Below are positions 19,807 to 28,291 of a DNA stretch of 30,427 nt, one piece after another. The notes under the pieces were generated by a model. That model was given only the letters and a program-made list of their open reading frames with translations, was not told where the DNA came from and did no database searches. Source of the stretch: an uncultured Oscillospiraceae bacterium. Lineage in GTDB: Bacteria > Bacillota_A > Clostridia > Oscillospirales > Oscillospiraceae. Position 1 is the first letter of the stretch. Each line of letters opens with the position of its first letter. Location of the stretch: contig CAKTZK010000009.1 of the NCBI GenBank assembly GCA_934635515.1, positions 1 to 30,427 of the forward strand, written 5' to 3'. The translations under genes and the position numbers were made by a program.

Positions 19807-22087
19807 TTTCTTTGCAAAATACGGAAAGACCTCGGCGTTTACACTGATGGTGATTGTGTGCCTGTCCTTCCTGGTGCATTTGCTGTCGGTGAGCAGCGGG
19901 TATCTGCAGGGGATAGACGAGCAGGCTCTGGACCGGGCCGAGAACTACGCCGGAGAGCAGGCCGTGGCCATCCAGGAGCAGTTCGGCGCGCTGAAAATGC
20001 GGGCGGACTACTTCGCCTCCGAGGCTAAGCAGGCCTCCTCCCTGGAGGATGCGGCCCAGCGGCTGAGCAGCGCCGGGATCAGCATGCGCAACGCCAGCAG
20101 CGATGAATTCGTGGCCGTGTTTTACACCAAGGACGGCGTGGTTTACAGCACGAATCAGGAGCCTGTGACGGCTTATCCGGAGCTTACGGAGCTGGCCGCC
20201 AGCAAGAGCGCCTCGGTTTCCCGGCTGTTTCAGTATGATAACGCCCAGATGGTGTTCTGCATCTCCGCTCCCTGCAACTCCGCCTTTGTTGACAATGTGG
20301 TGCTGATGTTTGTGCGCACGGCGGTTTCCCTGGGAAATTTTGCCCAGGATGAAAACCATAACTATATCCCCAGCGTCCAGGCCTCAGACTTTGTACTCCT
20401 GTGCAAGCACGACGGTATTATCCTGGAAAAGCTCCAGGTGGGCAAGGCAGTGGATCCCGGGTACGGCTCCATAACGGAGGGGCTGTTCAAGAAGCTGATA
20501 ACCGACCAGGAGACCATGGACCGGCTCACTACCGGCATCTCCGCCGGCAAGGAGCAGGCCATCACCGTGGAAGTGGATTCCGTGAAGTATGCCCTGTCTG
20601 TAAAGCCCTTGGGCAGCAGCTGCGCGGGTATGATCCTGGTGGGTCTGTATGAGATGACGGAGCTATACGGCTCCGGCCACCAGGTGCTGAATACAATATG
20701 GGGAACGGTGGCGTTCCTGACGCTGATGCTGATAGGCTTTGTGGCCTTCGCGGTGGTGGACCGCATCCACACCGGGCGCAAGATCAAGGCCATCACCACG
20801 GTGGACAGTGACCTGGACTGCCTGACCCGGGCGGGCTTTGAAGAGGAGGCCCAAAGCGTTATCGACCGGCTTCGGGGTACGCAGTTTGCCATTGTGGTCC
20901 TGCGGGTGAATAATTTCCGCTATATCTCCGAGCAGTTCGGCGACCGACAGCACCGGGCGGTGCTGCGGCACATCCGCAACTGCTGTGCCCAGGCTATGCT
21001 GGTCTCGGAGACATTTGCCTATGACGGCGAGGGCCGCTTCCTACTGCTTCTGCACTATAAGGAGAAGAAAGCCCTCATCAACCGGCTGGACGGCCTGTAT
21101 ATACAGGTAGACCGCTATAAATTCGAGCAGGACGATGAGTATAAGCTGAATGTTACCTACAATATTTACGAAGTCGATAAGGGGGAGAGATACAGCGTCT
21201 CCCGCATGATCGACAAGCTGAATATCGTGGACGCCAAGCCCTCCTTCAAGAGCGGAGCCGTTTCCCTGGAGTTCTATGGCGATACGCTGCGGGAAAACTA
21301 TCTGAAAAAGGCGGAGATCGAGGGGCGTATGCAGCGGGCCTTCGAGAACAATGAGTTCCACATTTTCTATCAGCCCAAATATAACCTCAAGCGCAAGTGC
21401 ATGGACGGCAGCGAGATCCTGGTCCGTTGGTTCGACACGAAGATCGACCGCTACCGCATCCCCGGTGAGTTCCTGCCCATTTTTGAAGAAAACGGATTCA
21501 TTAATAAGCTGGACCGCTTTGTGTTCTATAAGGCCTGCGAAAATGCGTCGGATATGGCCCAGAAGGGCCAGCCCGTGTACCCGTTTTCCGTCAACGTGTC
21601 CCGGGTCACGGCTATCCAGCCGGACTTCCTGGACTACTATAAACGCATCAAGCAGAAGTTTAATATCAAGGATAAATTTATCACCATCGAGTTTACCGAG
21701 AGCTTTGCCTATGAGAACTATGAGTACCTCTCCGGTGTGATCCAGGAGCTTCACGCCGCAGGCTTCGGCTGCTCTCTGGACGACTTTGGCACGGGCTATT
21801 CCTCCTTCGCGGTGCTCAAGACCCTTGACTTTGATGAGATCAAGATCGACAAGGAGATGCTCCAGCCCGGTACCCATTCGGATCGGGACAGACTGCTTCT
21901 GCAGAGTATTATCGACATGGTGCATAAGATCAGCCCCAAGGTCACCCAGGAGGGCGTGGAGGACGCCGACACCTTCCGGGAAATGGGCGAGATGGGCTGC
22001 GATGTCATTCAGGGCTACTATTTCTCTAAACCTATGAAGTATACCGACTACCGTGAATTCGTGACCATGAACCAGGGCCGCCTGTAA
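19754..22087 (+). CDS. Membrane GGDEF(degenerate)-EAL c-di-GMP phosphodiesterase
   Basis: This 777-residue protein has a helix at about 28-48, an extracytoplasmic sensor region (about 50-310, Cache-like by layout only), a second helix (about 312-335), a degenerate GGDEF domain (about 350-500, with YDGEGRF where GGDEF should be) and a full EAL domain (about 525-775). EAL key residues are kept: E554 in SEILVR, E646 in IEFTES, D676-D677 in DDFGTGYSS, K697, E733 in QEGVE and QGYYFSKP. It should therefore hydrolyse c-di-GMP, perhaps with the dead GGDEF as a regulatory site. The start is taken as a TTG at 19754 with GGAG upstream; the next ATG lies within the first helix. As the last gene of a c-di-GMP-switched operon, it could give feedback. 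Confidence 0.88.
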   Translation: MKKRVFLPKKTGERQINNFFAKYGKTSAFTLMVIVCLSFLVHLLSVSSGYLQGIDEQALDRAENYAGEQAVAIQEQFGALKMRADYFASEAKQASSLEDAAQRLSSAGISMRNASSDEFVAVFYTKDGVVYSTNQEPVTAYPELTELAASKSASVSRLFQYDNAQMVFCISAPCNSAFVDNVVLMFVRTAVSLGNFAQDENHNYIPSVQASDFVLLCKHDGIILEKLQVGKAVDPGYGSITEGLFKKLITDQETMDRLTTGISAGKEQAITVEVDSVKYALSVKPLGSSCAGMILVGLYEMTELYGSGHQVLNTIWGTVAFLTLMLIGFVAFAVVDRIHTGRKIKAITTVDSDLDCLTRAGFEEEAQSVIDRLRGTQFAIVVLRVNNFRYISEQFGDRQHRAVLRHIRNCCAQAMLVSETFAYDGEGRFLLLLHYKEKKALINRLDGLYIQVDRYKFEQDDEYKLNVTYNIYEVDKGERYSVSRMIDKLNIVDAKPSFKSGAVSLEFYGDTLRENYLKKAEIEGRMQRAFENNEFHIFYQPKYNLKRKCMDGSEILVRWFDTKIDRYRIPGEFLPIFEENGFINKLDRFVFYKACENASDMAQKGQPVYPFSVNVSRVTAIQPDFLDYYKRIKQKFNIKDKFITIEFTESFAYENYEYLSGVIQELHAAGFGCSLDDFGTGYSSFAVLKTLDFDEIKIDKEMLQPGTHSDRDRLLLQSIIDMVHKISPKVTQEGVEDADTFREMGEMGCDVIQGYYFSKPMKYTDYREFVTMNQGRL

Positions 22088-22181
22088 GAAAGAGTATCCT
22101 CCCCGCCGCCCCGGTTCGATGGAAAATACCCGGTATGGCCATGCTACACTGGTGAAAAACCAGTGGAAGAGGGGAGCGCTT

Positions 22182-22685
22182 GTGATCCGCACGCTGCCGG
22201 ATTGGTGCATGCTGACCGGAATATACACACTTTGCATCCTGCCGCGGCGGTCTCAATGCGGCCGCGGCAGGTTTTTTCTGCTGCGTGTATTTTACCTGTA
22301 TCTGTGCGGCGTTATAGCCGTGACCTTGATGCCGGTGCTGTGCAAATTGGGAAATATTTCAGCATATCAATATACTGTAAACCTGATTCCCTTTACAGAT
22401 TTTCTCCATGGATGGGGAAACAGTGAGAGGCAGCTCCTGCTGAATGTGCTGCTGTTTCTCCCCTTTGGGGTCCTGCTGCCCAACCTGACCGGGTGGGGCG
22501 TTGGGCTTACCCTTGCGGCGGCGGTAGGAGCCAGCGGATGCATTGAGCTGCTGCAGCCTTTTTTTGACCGCCGGTGTGACATTACGGACCTTATTACCAA
22601 CGTGATAGGCGGCGGCTGCGGTTATCTGCTGCAAATGCCGCTGCACGGCAGCGTCCAGCGCCTTATAAAACACATGGACAAATAA
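22182..22685 (+). CDS. VanZ-like membrane protein
   Basis: This protein of about 167 residues has four or five hydrophobic helices and the VanZ-family pattern: VNLIPFTDF (66-74), LNVLLFLPFGVLLP (87-100), IELLQPFFDRRCDITDLITN (121-140) and a glycine-rich GGGCGY. VanZ homologues are common in Clostridia; VanZ confers low-level teicoplanin resistance, but most family members have no known role. An upstream ATG at 22119 lacks a ribosome site, whereas the GTG at 22182 has AGAGGGGAG 6 bases before it and is chosen. It lies 94 bases after the EAL gene without a clear promoter, so it may be the last gene of that transcript. A strong terminator follows directly. Confidence 0.8.
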   Translation: MIRTLPDWCMLTGIYTLCILPRRSQCGRGRFFLLRVFYLYLCGVIAVTLMPVLCKLGNISAYQYTVNLIPFTDFLHGWGNSERQLLLNVLLFLPFGVLLPNLTGWGVGLTLAAAVGASGCIELLQPFFDRRCDITDLITNVIGGGCGYLLQMPLHGSVQRLIKHMDK

Positions 22686-22687
22686 CA

Positions 22688-22730
22688 AAAGCCCCGGCAG
22701 ACTGTTCAGATCACAGTCTGCCGGGGCTTT
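22688..22730. terminator. Bidirectional terminator between the VanZ-like gene and glnN
   Basis: AAAGCCCCGGCAGACTGT pairs perfectly with ACAGTCTGCCGGGGCTTT around a 7-base loop. A and T runs on both sides let it end both converging transcripts. Confidence 0.95.
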
Positions 22731-22745
22731 GCTTTTATTGCGCGC

Positions 22746-24842
22746 TTATACGCTGAAAAGAATGTCTGCGTAGGTGGGATAGGGCCAGTACTCGGCGGCG
22801 GTGAAGGTCTCCAGGTCATTCACCAGATGGCTGGCCTTATACTCCAGAGAATAGACCGCATCCCGATAGTACCGGGCGGACTCGATGTCGCCCTCGGAGG
22901 CCGGTGCGCTTTCCAGAGCGGCGGCCATGGCCTTGGCGGTGTCATAGAGCTGGTTGTTCAGCTCCGTCAGCTGCTGCAGAAGCTCCGTTTCCGCCCTGCA
23001 GTCCAGATACAGAGCCTTTTTCCGCTGCACGGCCTGGGCCAGGTCGCTGGTATAGCGAGACACGGCGGGGAAGATGCTTCGCCGGATCATAGTCAGAAGG
23101 GTGTTGGCCTCGATTGCTGTGATCTTGCAGTAGTTTTCCAGATGGATGCCGTACCGGGCCCGCATTTCCACCTCGGAGAATACATCGTGCCGGGTAAACA
23201 GGCTGATGTTCTTGGGATCGATATAGGCGGGCATGCTGTCCACAGTGTCCCGCAGATTGCTCAGCCCCCGGCGCTTGGCCTCCTCGGCCCAGGAGTCGTC
23301 ATAGCCATTGCCGTTGAAGATGATGCGCTGGTGGGCCTTAAAGGTGTCGTGGAGCAGGGTCTGAAGGGCGGTGTTGAAGTCCTCGGCCTGCTCCAGAATG
23401 TCCGCGAACTGGCCCAGCTCCTCGGCCATGATAGTGTTGAGCACCGTATTGGGGCTGGCAACGGACTGGGAGGAGCCCAGCATACGGAACTCGAACTTGT
23501 TGCCGGTGAAGGCCAGGGGAGAGGTGCGGTTGCGGTCGGTGGTGTCCTGGGGGATCTCCGGCAGGGTGTCCACGCCGATCTCCAGCTTCTTTTTAGTCAT
23601 GTCCACATATTCCGTACCCTGGATGATGGAGTCCAGCACGGCAGTTAGCTCGTCCCCCAGGAACACGGAGATGACCGCCGGAGGCGCCTCGTTGCCGCCC
23701 AGCCGCAGGTCATTGCCCGGGTAGGACACACAGCAGCGGAGGATGTCCTGATACTCATCCACACCCTTGATGAAAGCCGCCAGAAACAGCAGAAACTGGG
23801 CGTTCTGGCTGGGGGTCTTGCCGGGCTTTAAGAGGTTTTCCCCGGTGTCGGTAGAGAGGGACCAGTTGTCGTGCTTGCCACTGCCGTTGACTCCCGCAAA
23901 GGGCTTTTCGTGGAGCAGGCACACCAGCCCGTGGCGGTCGGCCACCTTTTTCAGCAGCGCCATGGTCAGCTGGTTGTGGTCGGTGGCGGTGTTGGCATCG
24001 GTGTAGACCGGGGCGATCTCATGCTGGGCCGGGGCTACCTCGTTGTGCTCCGTTTTGGCGAATACGCCCAGCTTCCACAGCTCCTCGTCCAGGTCCTGCA
24101 TGAACTTGGCTACCCGGGGCTTAATGGCGCCGTAGTAATGGTCGTCCAGCTCCTGGCCCTTGGAGGGGCGGGCCCCAAACAGGGTCCGGCCGCAGAGCTT
24201 CAGGTCCTCCCGCTTTTGATACATGCTCTTGTCAATGAGGAAATACTCCTGCTCGGGACCCACCTGGGGGGTCACATGCTTTGCCTCCGTGTTTCCAAAC
24301 AGCCGCAGGATCCGCAGGCTCTGCTGATCCAGCCGGCTGATAGAGCGCAGCAGGGGCGTCTTCTTATCCAGCACCTGGCCGCTGTAAGAGCAGAACACCG
24401 TGGGGATATACAAGGTCTTGTCCTTTATAAAGGCGTAGGAGGTGGGATCCCAGGCGGTGTAGCCCCGGGCCTCAAAGGTGGCCCGCAGGCCGCCGGAGGG
24501 GAAGGAGGAGGCATCCGCCTCGCCCCGGGACAGCTCCTTGCCGGACAGCTCCATAATGACGGAGTCCCTGCCCGAGGGGGTGATGAAGCTGTCATGCTTC
24601 TCAGCGGTAACGCCGGTCATAGGCTGGAACCAGTGGGTATAGTGGGTGGCGCCCAGCTCCGTGGCCCAGTCCTTCATGGCGGCGGCGATCTGGTCGGCAA
24701 CGGACCGGGGCAGCGTTGTGCCCTGGGACATGCACTGCCTCCATGCGTCATAAGCATCGGCGGACAAACGCTGTCGCATTTTGTCCTCATTGAAGACCAT
24801 GCAGCCGAAAAATTCCGGAATACGTTTGATGTTTTCGTCCAT
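22746..24842 (-). CDS. glnN: Type III glutamine synthetase
   Basis: Glutamine synthetase makes glutamine from glutamate, ammonia and ATP. The 698-residue length and features such as HYTHWFQPMTG, EKHDSF, SSFPSGGLRATFEARGYTAW and GPEQEYFLID, followed by NEVAPAQHEIAP and NGSGKHDNWS, are diagnostic of the long GSIII class (GlnN). That class is common in Bacteroidetes, cyanobacteria and Clostridia and works as a double-ring dodecamer. AAAGGAG lies 7 bases before the ATG. It lies 45 bases downstream of the SpoIIM-family gene on the same strand and may also have its own promoter overlapping that gene's stop codon. No PII or GlnR gene is nearby. Confidence 0.97.
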   Translation of the reverse strand: MDENIKRIPEFFGCMVFNEDKMRQRLSADAYDAWRQCMSQGTTLPRSVADQIAAAMKDWATELGATHYTHWFQPMTGVTAEKHDSFITPSGRDSVIMELSGKELSRGEADASSFPSGGLRATFEARGYTAWDPTSYAFIKDKTLYIPTVFCSYSGQVLDKKTPLLRSISRLDQQSLRILRLFGNTEAKHVTPQVGPEQEYFLIDKSMYQKREDLKLCGRTLFGARPSKGQELDDHYYGAIKPRVAKFMQDLDEELWKLGVFAKTEHNEVAPAQHEIAPVYTDANTATDHNQLTMALLKKVADRHGLVCLLHEKPFAGVNGSGKHDNWSLSTDTGENLLKPGKTPSQNAQFLLFLAAFIKGVDEYQDILRCCVSYPGNDLRLGGNEAPPAVISVFLGDELTAVLDSIIQGTEYVDMTKKKLEIGVDTLPEIPQDTTDRNRTSPLAFTGNKFEFRMLGSSQSVASPNTVLNTIMAEELGQFADILEQAEDFNTALQTLLHDTFKAHQRIIFNGNGYDDSWAEEAKRRGLSNLRDTVDSMPAYIDPKNISLFTRHDVFSEVEMRARYGIHLENYCKITAIEANTLLTMIRRSIFPAVSRYTSDLAQAVQRKKALYLDCRAETELLQQLTELNNQLYDTAKAMAAALESAPASEGDIESARYYRDAVYSLEYKASHLVNDLETFTAAEYWPYPTYADILFSV

Positions 24843-24886
24843 TGCAAACTCCTTTCGCCGCGCTGCGGCAGCTTTTTATCGGTGTA

Positions 24887-24895
24887 ATTATACCA
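24887..24895 (-). promoter_or_regulatory. Candidate extended -10 promoter of glnN
   Basis: Reverse strand TGGTATAAT is an extended -10 element whose TATAAT includes the stop codon of the SpoIIM-family gene, about 45 bases before the glnN start. No good -35 box is visible, so this is tentative. Confidence 0.35.
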
Positions 24896-25505
24896 AATTA
24901 AACAGAATGGGGGTGATATAGGTCTCCACCAGGGCGGCGATGACCAGCAGAGGCAGAACCCATAAAAGCAGGACCCGGCAGCAGCGGCTCACAGCCGCAC
25001 CAACGCTGCCCGTCTGCTTTCTTGTCAGGGCATTGGTGACGGTCTCGCACAGGTACAGGCCCATGGCCGCCGACAGGATCAGAGCCGTCAGCTCAAAAAT
25101 ACCGTGGGGCAGGATGCCCAGCAGGTATTTCAGCAGCGAAATATTCTGGTGCATATAGTATCCGGCGAACAGCCCCAGGGTAGCGCCGTTGACGCCCAGT
25201 GTCAGGGCCGGCAGCCGGATAAACGGGATCAGCCCGTAGACCATGGACAGCGTCATGGCCACCAGATTGTTCATCAGCAGGGCGAAAAGCTGAATGTTGC
25301 CGCTCTCGTCCGTGAGACCGCCCTGCTGGAGCATCTGCGCGTAGCGGGTGATGATGGCGTCGGCCTGATCGGGGAAGAGCAGGCTGGCGGCAAAGCTCAG
25401 CGCTACGATCCCGACAAAGGCCCATCCGGTGGTGAACACCGGCCCGCTCAGCTCCTGCCGGTAAAAGGTCAGGGTGTCGGCGTAAAGCCGCTTACAGTTT
25501 CCCAT
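24888..25505 (-). CDS. SpoIIM-family (DUF95) integral membrane protein
   Basis: This 205-residue membrane protein of about five helices has the family core: NNLVAMTLSMVYGLIP, VNGATLGLFAGYY and ILPHGIFELTALILSAAMGL, the last being the typical PHGxxE segment. SpoIIM is part of the engulfment machinery of endospore formers, but the family includes many relatives without a sporulation role, so the name is by family only. The start is the ATG at 25503-25505, which overlaps the gltX stop by one base (TGATG). The frame is open further upstream, but only inside gltX. The coupling with a tRNA synthetase has no obvious functional meaning. Confidence 0.8.
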   Translation of the reverse strand: MGNCKRLYADTLTFYRQELSGPVFTTGWAFVGIVALSFAASLLFPDQADAIITRYAQMLQQGGLTDESGNIQLFALLMNNLVAMTLSMVYGLIPFIRLPALTLGVNGATLGLFAGYYMHQNISLLKYLLGILPHGIFELTALILSAAMGLYLCETVTNALTRKQTGSVGAAVSRCCRVLLLWVLPLLVIAALVETYITPILFNLV

Positions 25506-26989
25506 CAGCCCAGCTTGGCAAGACCCGCACGCAGACGGCGGAGGGTCTCGTCTTTCCCCAGAATGGCGCAGATCTCCACCGCGCCGCCGGGTGTGACCAG
25601 CTTGCCCGCGGCGGCGATGCGCACAGGCCACATGAGCTTGGCGTTCTTCACCTCCAGCTTTTCCGCCAGGGCGATGAGACCGTCGTGGACGCTGTCCACC
25701 GTCCAGGTGGGCAGGCCCTCCAGCATGGGGATGGCCGCCTCCAGCATGGCCTTGCACACCTCGGGGTTGGTCTTGGCCTTTTTATTGGTGAAAAATTCTA
25801 CATCATACTCCGGGCAGGCATCGAAGAAATCTACCTTTTCGGGGATGTCGGAAAGGCGCTCACACCGGGCCTGGAGCAGGGAGGAGATGGCGGCGATGTC
25901 GAAGTCACCCTTTACCGTCTGGCGGATGTAGGGCTCGGCCACCTTGGCGAAGGCCTCCGGGGCCATGGCCCGGAGATACACGGCGTTGAAATGGTCCAGC
26001 TTGGCCCGGTCGAAAATGGCGGGGGACTTGGAGATGCCCGCGATGTCGAAAGCCTTCACCAGCTCGGGCAGGGAGAAAATTTCCTGCTCGGCCAGGTCGC
26101 CCTTGGGGCTCCAGCCCAGGAGGGCCACATAGTTGAGGATAGCCTCGGTGAGATAGCCCTCGGCCTTCAGGTCCTCATAGGAGGGGTCGCCGTGGCGCTT
26201 GGACATCTTATTCTGGGCGTCCCGCATCACCGGAGAGCAGTGAACATAAGTGGGGATATCCCAGCCGAAGGCCCGGTAGAGCAGGTCGTACTTGGGGGCG
26301 GAGGAGAGGTATTCGCTGCCGCGCACGACATGGGTGATGCCCATGAGGTGGTCGTCGATGACGTTGGCAAAGTTGTAGGTGGGCAGGCCGTCCCGCTTCA
26401 GGAGCACCTGGTCGTCCAGGGTGCTGTTTTCCACGGTGATGTCGCCGAAAATGGCGTCGTGGAAGGTGGTGGTGCCCTCCGTGGGGATCTTCTGGCGGAT
26501 AACGTAGGGCAGACCCTGGGCCAGCTTTTCGGCCACCTGGTCCGCCGTCAGGTCCCGGCAGGGGTCGGCGGCGCGGTCAAAGTCGCCGCTGTCCTCCTCG
26601 GACTCGGCCTTCTCGCAGAAGCAGTAGTAGGCGGCACCCTTTTCCACCAGGAGCTGGGCGTATTGGCCGTAGGTGTCCCGGCGCTGGGACTGGATATAGG
26701 GGGCCACGGGGCCGCCCACATCGGGGCCCTCGTCATGGGTTAGGCCGCACTCGGCCATGGTGCGGTAGATCACATCCACAGCGCCGTCCACCAGACGGCC
26801 CTGGTCGGTATCCTCGATGCGCAGAATGAATGTGCCGCCGTGGGACCGGGCAATGAGCCAGGTATAAAGGGCCGTGCGCAGATTGCCCACATGCATATAT
26901 CCCGTAGGCGAGGGGGCGAAGCGGGTGCGCACCCGGCCGTGGGGGATCTTGGCCTCCATCTGCTCAAAATAGCTGTGATCCAGTGTCAT
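25505..26989 (-). CDS. gltX: Glutamyl-tRNA synthetase
   Basis: This 494-residue class I synthetase charges tRNA(Glu) and, in many Firmicutes, tRNA(Gln) as well. The HIGH-type motif is PSPTGYMHVGN (26-36), followed by LRIEDTDQGR (56-65), and the KMSKS-type motif is KMSKR (261-265). The ATG at 26987-26989 is chosen because GGAGG lies 9 bases upstream; a TTG six codons earlier would overlap that site. The C-terminal anticodon-binding part is complete. Transcription starts from a good promoter at 27046-27073 and runs on into the SpoIIM-family gene, with which it overlaps by one base. Discrimination between Glu and Gln tRNAs cannot be judged by eye. Confidence 0.97.
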   Translation of the reverse strand: MTLDHSYFEQMEAKIPHGRVRTRFAPSPTGYMHVGNLRTALYTWLIARSHGGTFILRIEDTDQGRLVDGAVDVIYRTMAECGLTHDEGPDVGGPVAPYIQSQRRDTYGQYAQLLVEKGAAYYCFCEKAESEEDSGDFDRAADPCRDLTADQVAEKLAQGLPYVIRQKIPTEGTTTFHDAIFGDITVENSTLDDQVLLKRDGLPTYNFANVIDDHLMGITHVVRGSEYLSSAPKYDLLYRAFGWDIPTYVHCSPVMRDAQNKMSKRHGDPSYEDLKAEGYLTEAILNYVALLGWSPKGDLAEQEIFSLPELVKAFDIAGISKSPAIFDRAKLDHFNAVYLRAMAPEAFAKVAEPYIRQTVKGDFDIAAISSLLQARCERLSDIPEKVDFFDACPEYDVEFFTNKKAKTNPEVCKAMLEAAIPMLEGLPTWTVDSVHDGLIALAEKLEVKNAKLMWPVRIAAAGKLVTPGGAVEICAILGKDETLRRLRAGLAKLG

Positions 26990-27045
26990 GGCGATCAACC
27001 TCCGCAAATTAGTAACATTTATCCATAGTAAAAATATACCCTACT

Positions 27046-27073
27046 ATTATAAAGTAGCTGACGAAAAAGTCAA
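27046..27073 (-). promoter_or_regulatory. SigA-type promoter of gltX
   Basis: Reverse strand TTGACT (27068-27073) and a perfect TATAAT (27046-27051) are separated by 16 bases, about 57 bases before the gltX ATG, in an AT-rich stretch. Confidence 0.8.
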
Positions 27074-27091
27074 GAAAAAAAGCATATCCCG

Positions 27092-27120
27092 TTGCAATTT
27101 TGCGGGAAAAGTGATACCAT
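27092..27120 (+). promoter_or_regulatory. Probable promoter of trpS
   Basis: TTGCAA (27092-27097) and TACCAT (27115-27120) with a 17-base spacer lie about 52 bases before the trpS start. The -10 is imperfect. No T-box or tryptophan-responsive leader was recognised; the leader is short. Confidence 0.5.
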
Positions 27121-27171
27121 AACCTTGATTTGAATAAAATAGTGTTTTAAGCACATTTTCGGAAGGAGCCA

Positions 27172-28182
27172 ATGAAGATGGAGAACACAGTGGAGAAGAA
27201 AAAACGGATATTCAGCGGCATCCAGCCCAGCGGCGAGCTGACCTTGGGGTCCTACATGGGGGCCATTCGCAGCTGGGTGGACTTGCAGGACGAGTATGAC
27301 TGCCTGTACTGCATCGTGGATATGCACGCCATCACTGTGCGGCAGGACCCGGCTACCCTGCGCCGCCGCAGCGTGAATCAGCTGGCCCAGTATATCGCCT
27401 GCGGCCTGGACCCCAAGAAGAACATCATGTTCATCCAGAGCCATGTGCCCCAGCACGCGGAGCTGAGCTGGGTGCTGGGCTGCTATACCCAGTTTGGCGA
27501 GCTGAGCCGCATGACCCAGTTTAAGGCCAAGGCCAAGCAGCACGCGGACAACATCACCGCGGGACTGTTCACCTACCCGGTTTTGATGGCCTCGGATATT
27601 CTGCTGTATCAGGCGGATCTGGTGCCGGTGGGGGAGGACCAGCGGCAGCATGTGGAGCTGACACGGGACATTGCCCAGCGGTTTAACAGCGTGTACGGAG
27701 ACACCTTTACCCTGCCGGGGGCTTTTATCCCCAAAATGGGAGCCCGGGTCATGAGCCTGGCAAATCCCGAAAGCAAAATGAGCAAGTCCGACCCCGACGG
27801 ATGCGTATTTATGATGGACAAGCCCGAGGACATCCTGCGCAAGTTTAAGCGCGCCATTACCGACTGCGAGACGGCGGTGAAGTTTGATAAGGAGAATAAG
27901 GCCGGCATCTCCAACCTGCTGACCATCTACTGCGCCGCCACCGGCAAGACCTTGGCCGAGGCGGAGGCGGAGTTCGCAGGCCAGGGCTACGGCGTTTTCA
28001 AGCCCGCCGTGGGCGAGGCTGTGGTGGAGCTGCTGCGGCCCCTGCGGGAGGAGTCCGAGCGCATTATGAAGGACAAGGCGTACCTGGAGAGCGTTTACAA
28101 GGAGGGAGCGGAGCGCGCTGCCTACCTGGCCCAAAAGACCCTGAGCAAGGTATACCGCAAGATAGGATTTGTGGCGAAGTAA
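27172..28182 (+). CDS. trpS: Tryptophanyl-tRNA synthetase
   Basis: This 336-residue class Ic synthetase, of normal length, attaches tryptophan to tRNA(Trp). The HIGH-type motif is PSGELTLGSYMG (19-30), the KMSKS motif is exact at 202-206, and DMHAIT and GEDQRQHVELTRD mark the tryptophan and ATP pocket. GGAAGGAG lies just before ATG 27172; a second in-frame ATG at 27178 has slightly better spacing and may be the true start. It has its own promoter and no co-transcribed partner before the next promoter at 28210. Confidence 0.97.
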   Translation: MKMENTVEKKKRIFSGIQPSGELTLGSYMGAIRSWVDLQDEYDCLYCIVDMHAITVRQDPATLRRRSVNQLAQYIACGLDPKKNIMFIQSHVPQHAELSWVLGCYTQFGELSRMTQFKAKAKQHADNITAGLFTYPVLMASDILLYQADLVPVGEDQRQHVELTRDIAQRFNSVYGDTFTLPGAFIPKMGARVMSLANPESKMSKSDPDGCVFMMDKPEDILRKFKRAITDCETAVKFDKENKAGISNLLTIYCAATGKTLAEAEAEFAGQGYGVFKPAVGEAVVELLRPLREESERIMKDKAYLESVYKEGAERAAYLAQKTLSKVYRKIGFVAK

Positions 28183-28209
28183 GAGCAAGATCTTACAATG
28201 TATAGTTCC

Positions 28210-28238
28210 TTGCAAAGAAGGAAAATATTTGTTATAAT
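28210..28238 (+). promoter_or_regulatory. SigA-type promoter of the NifU-like/GGGtGRT operon
   Basis: TTGCAA (28210-28215) and a perfect TATAAT (28233-28238) are 17 bases apart, about 50 bases before the first start codon. Confidence 0.85.
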
Positions 28239-28291
28239 CGAAGTGAACTGAGAACAGCAGAAACATATCACATAGAAAGGATTTGGCTATT

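Noticed and set aside
22119..22181. Upstream ATG of the VanZ-like gene
   Set aside because: There is no ribosome-binding sequence before 22119, and the extra 21 residues do not resemble the family; the GTG at 22182 has a strong AGAGGGGAG site.
27121..27171. T-box or tryptophan leader before trpS
   Set aside because: The leader is only about 50 bases, has no T-box consensus and no terminator.
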